From CAYTEO01 sp964436825 (GTDB taxonomy: Bacteria > Krumholzibacteriota > Krumholzibacteriia > LZORAL124-64-63), in contig CAYTEO010000003.1 of the NCBI GenBank assembly GCA_964436825.1, positions 73,337 to 137,336 on the forward strand: 64,000 nucleotides of DNA. The letters run 5' to 3'. Both the position numbers and the translations under genes were made by a program. Below, in pieces: positions 63,041-64,000 of this stretch (the first letter of the stretch is position 1; every line of letters starts with the position of its first letter). A model generated the notes under the pieces. The model was not told the origin of the DNA. It was given only the letters and a program-made list of their open reading frames with translations, and did no database searches.

Positions 63041-64000
<960 letters not shown>

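Overview
The window is a GC-rich, densely coded bacterial chromosome segment. No gene-free stretch exceeds 300 bases. It holds about 50 protein genes and the 3' part of an rRNA operon (partial 23S, then 5S, minus strand, at the right edge). Several traits suggest a diderm of the FCB superphylum or a related candidate phylum such as Krumholzibacteriota or Eisenbacteria: two gingipain-type C25 proteases with FlgD-like C-termini, an alpha-type glutamine synthetase, a fused NuoCD, a two-domain formiminotransferase-cyclodeaminase, and Rnf alongside Nuo. This placement is an inference from gene content; the 23S fragment would decide it.

Layout. 1-9.9 kb: two tandem paralogous secreted C25 proteases with beta-propeller repeats (minus). 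10.1-16.5 kb: a surface-polysaccharide cluster (minus) with a NodB-like deacetylase, a methyltransferase, a WecA-type initiating transferase, a GT4 glycosyltransferase, an O-antigen ligase/polymerase-like protein and an unrecognised membrane-anchored protein. 16.6-19.5 kb: glnA (minus) and, divergent from it, a PIN-PhoH protein (plus). 19.6-23.9 kb: a tightly overlapping five-gene operon (minus) reading inositol monophosphatase, cutA, nhaC-type antiporter, SAM hydroxide adenosyltransferase, lipoprotein. 24.2-32.0 kb: a complete Rnf locus (plus; rnfC-D-G-E-A, a NusG-II-domain protein, apbE, rnfB, rseC) followed by a NifU-like protein. 32.0-35.8 kb: a polytopic membrane protein and a sulfatase-fold protein (minus). 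35.9-37.1 kb: glutaryl-CoA dehydrogenase (plus). 37.1-50.9 kb: a complete respiratory complex I operon, nuoA-B-CD-E-F-G-H-I-J-K-L-M-N (minus). 51-56.2 kb: a class IV aminotransferase (plus), a NYN-domain protein (minus), ftcD (plus) and an MFS transporter (plus). 56.3-58.6 kb: a Wzz-type chain-length protein and BY-kinase (minus). 58.8-62.7 kb: a metzincin-like lipoprotein (plus), an ADP-forming acyl-CoA synthetase (minus) and a small predicted outer-membrane protein (minus). 62.8-64 kb: rRNA genes.

How the genes may work together. Complex I, Rnf and an NhaC-type antiporter together imply a metabolism that couples NADH and ferredoxin oxidation to H+ or Na+ gradients. Glutaryl-CoA dehydrogenase, FtcD and the acyl-CoA synthetase fit amino-acid catabolism, and the C25 proteases could supply peptides. 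The polysaccharide cluster and the distant Wzz/BY-kinase pair probably serve one or two surface polysaccharides. Most transcription units start at a readable housekeeping-type promoter (TTGxxx, 16-18 bases, TAxxxT), and several convergent gene pairs are separated by strong GC-rich hairpins without U-tracts. No CRISPR array, IS element, prophage or tRNA gene was seen, and no obviously novel multi-gene defence or mobile system is present. The most unusual items are the tandem proteases, the NusG-II protein inside the Rnf locus, the tripartite C-terminus of the 16.0-16.5 kb protein and the inverted repeat on the wzz promoter.
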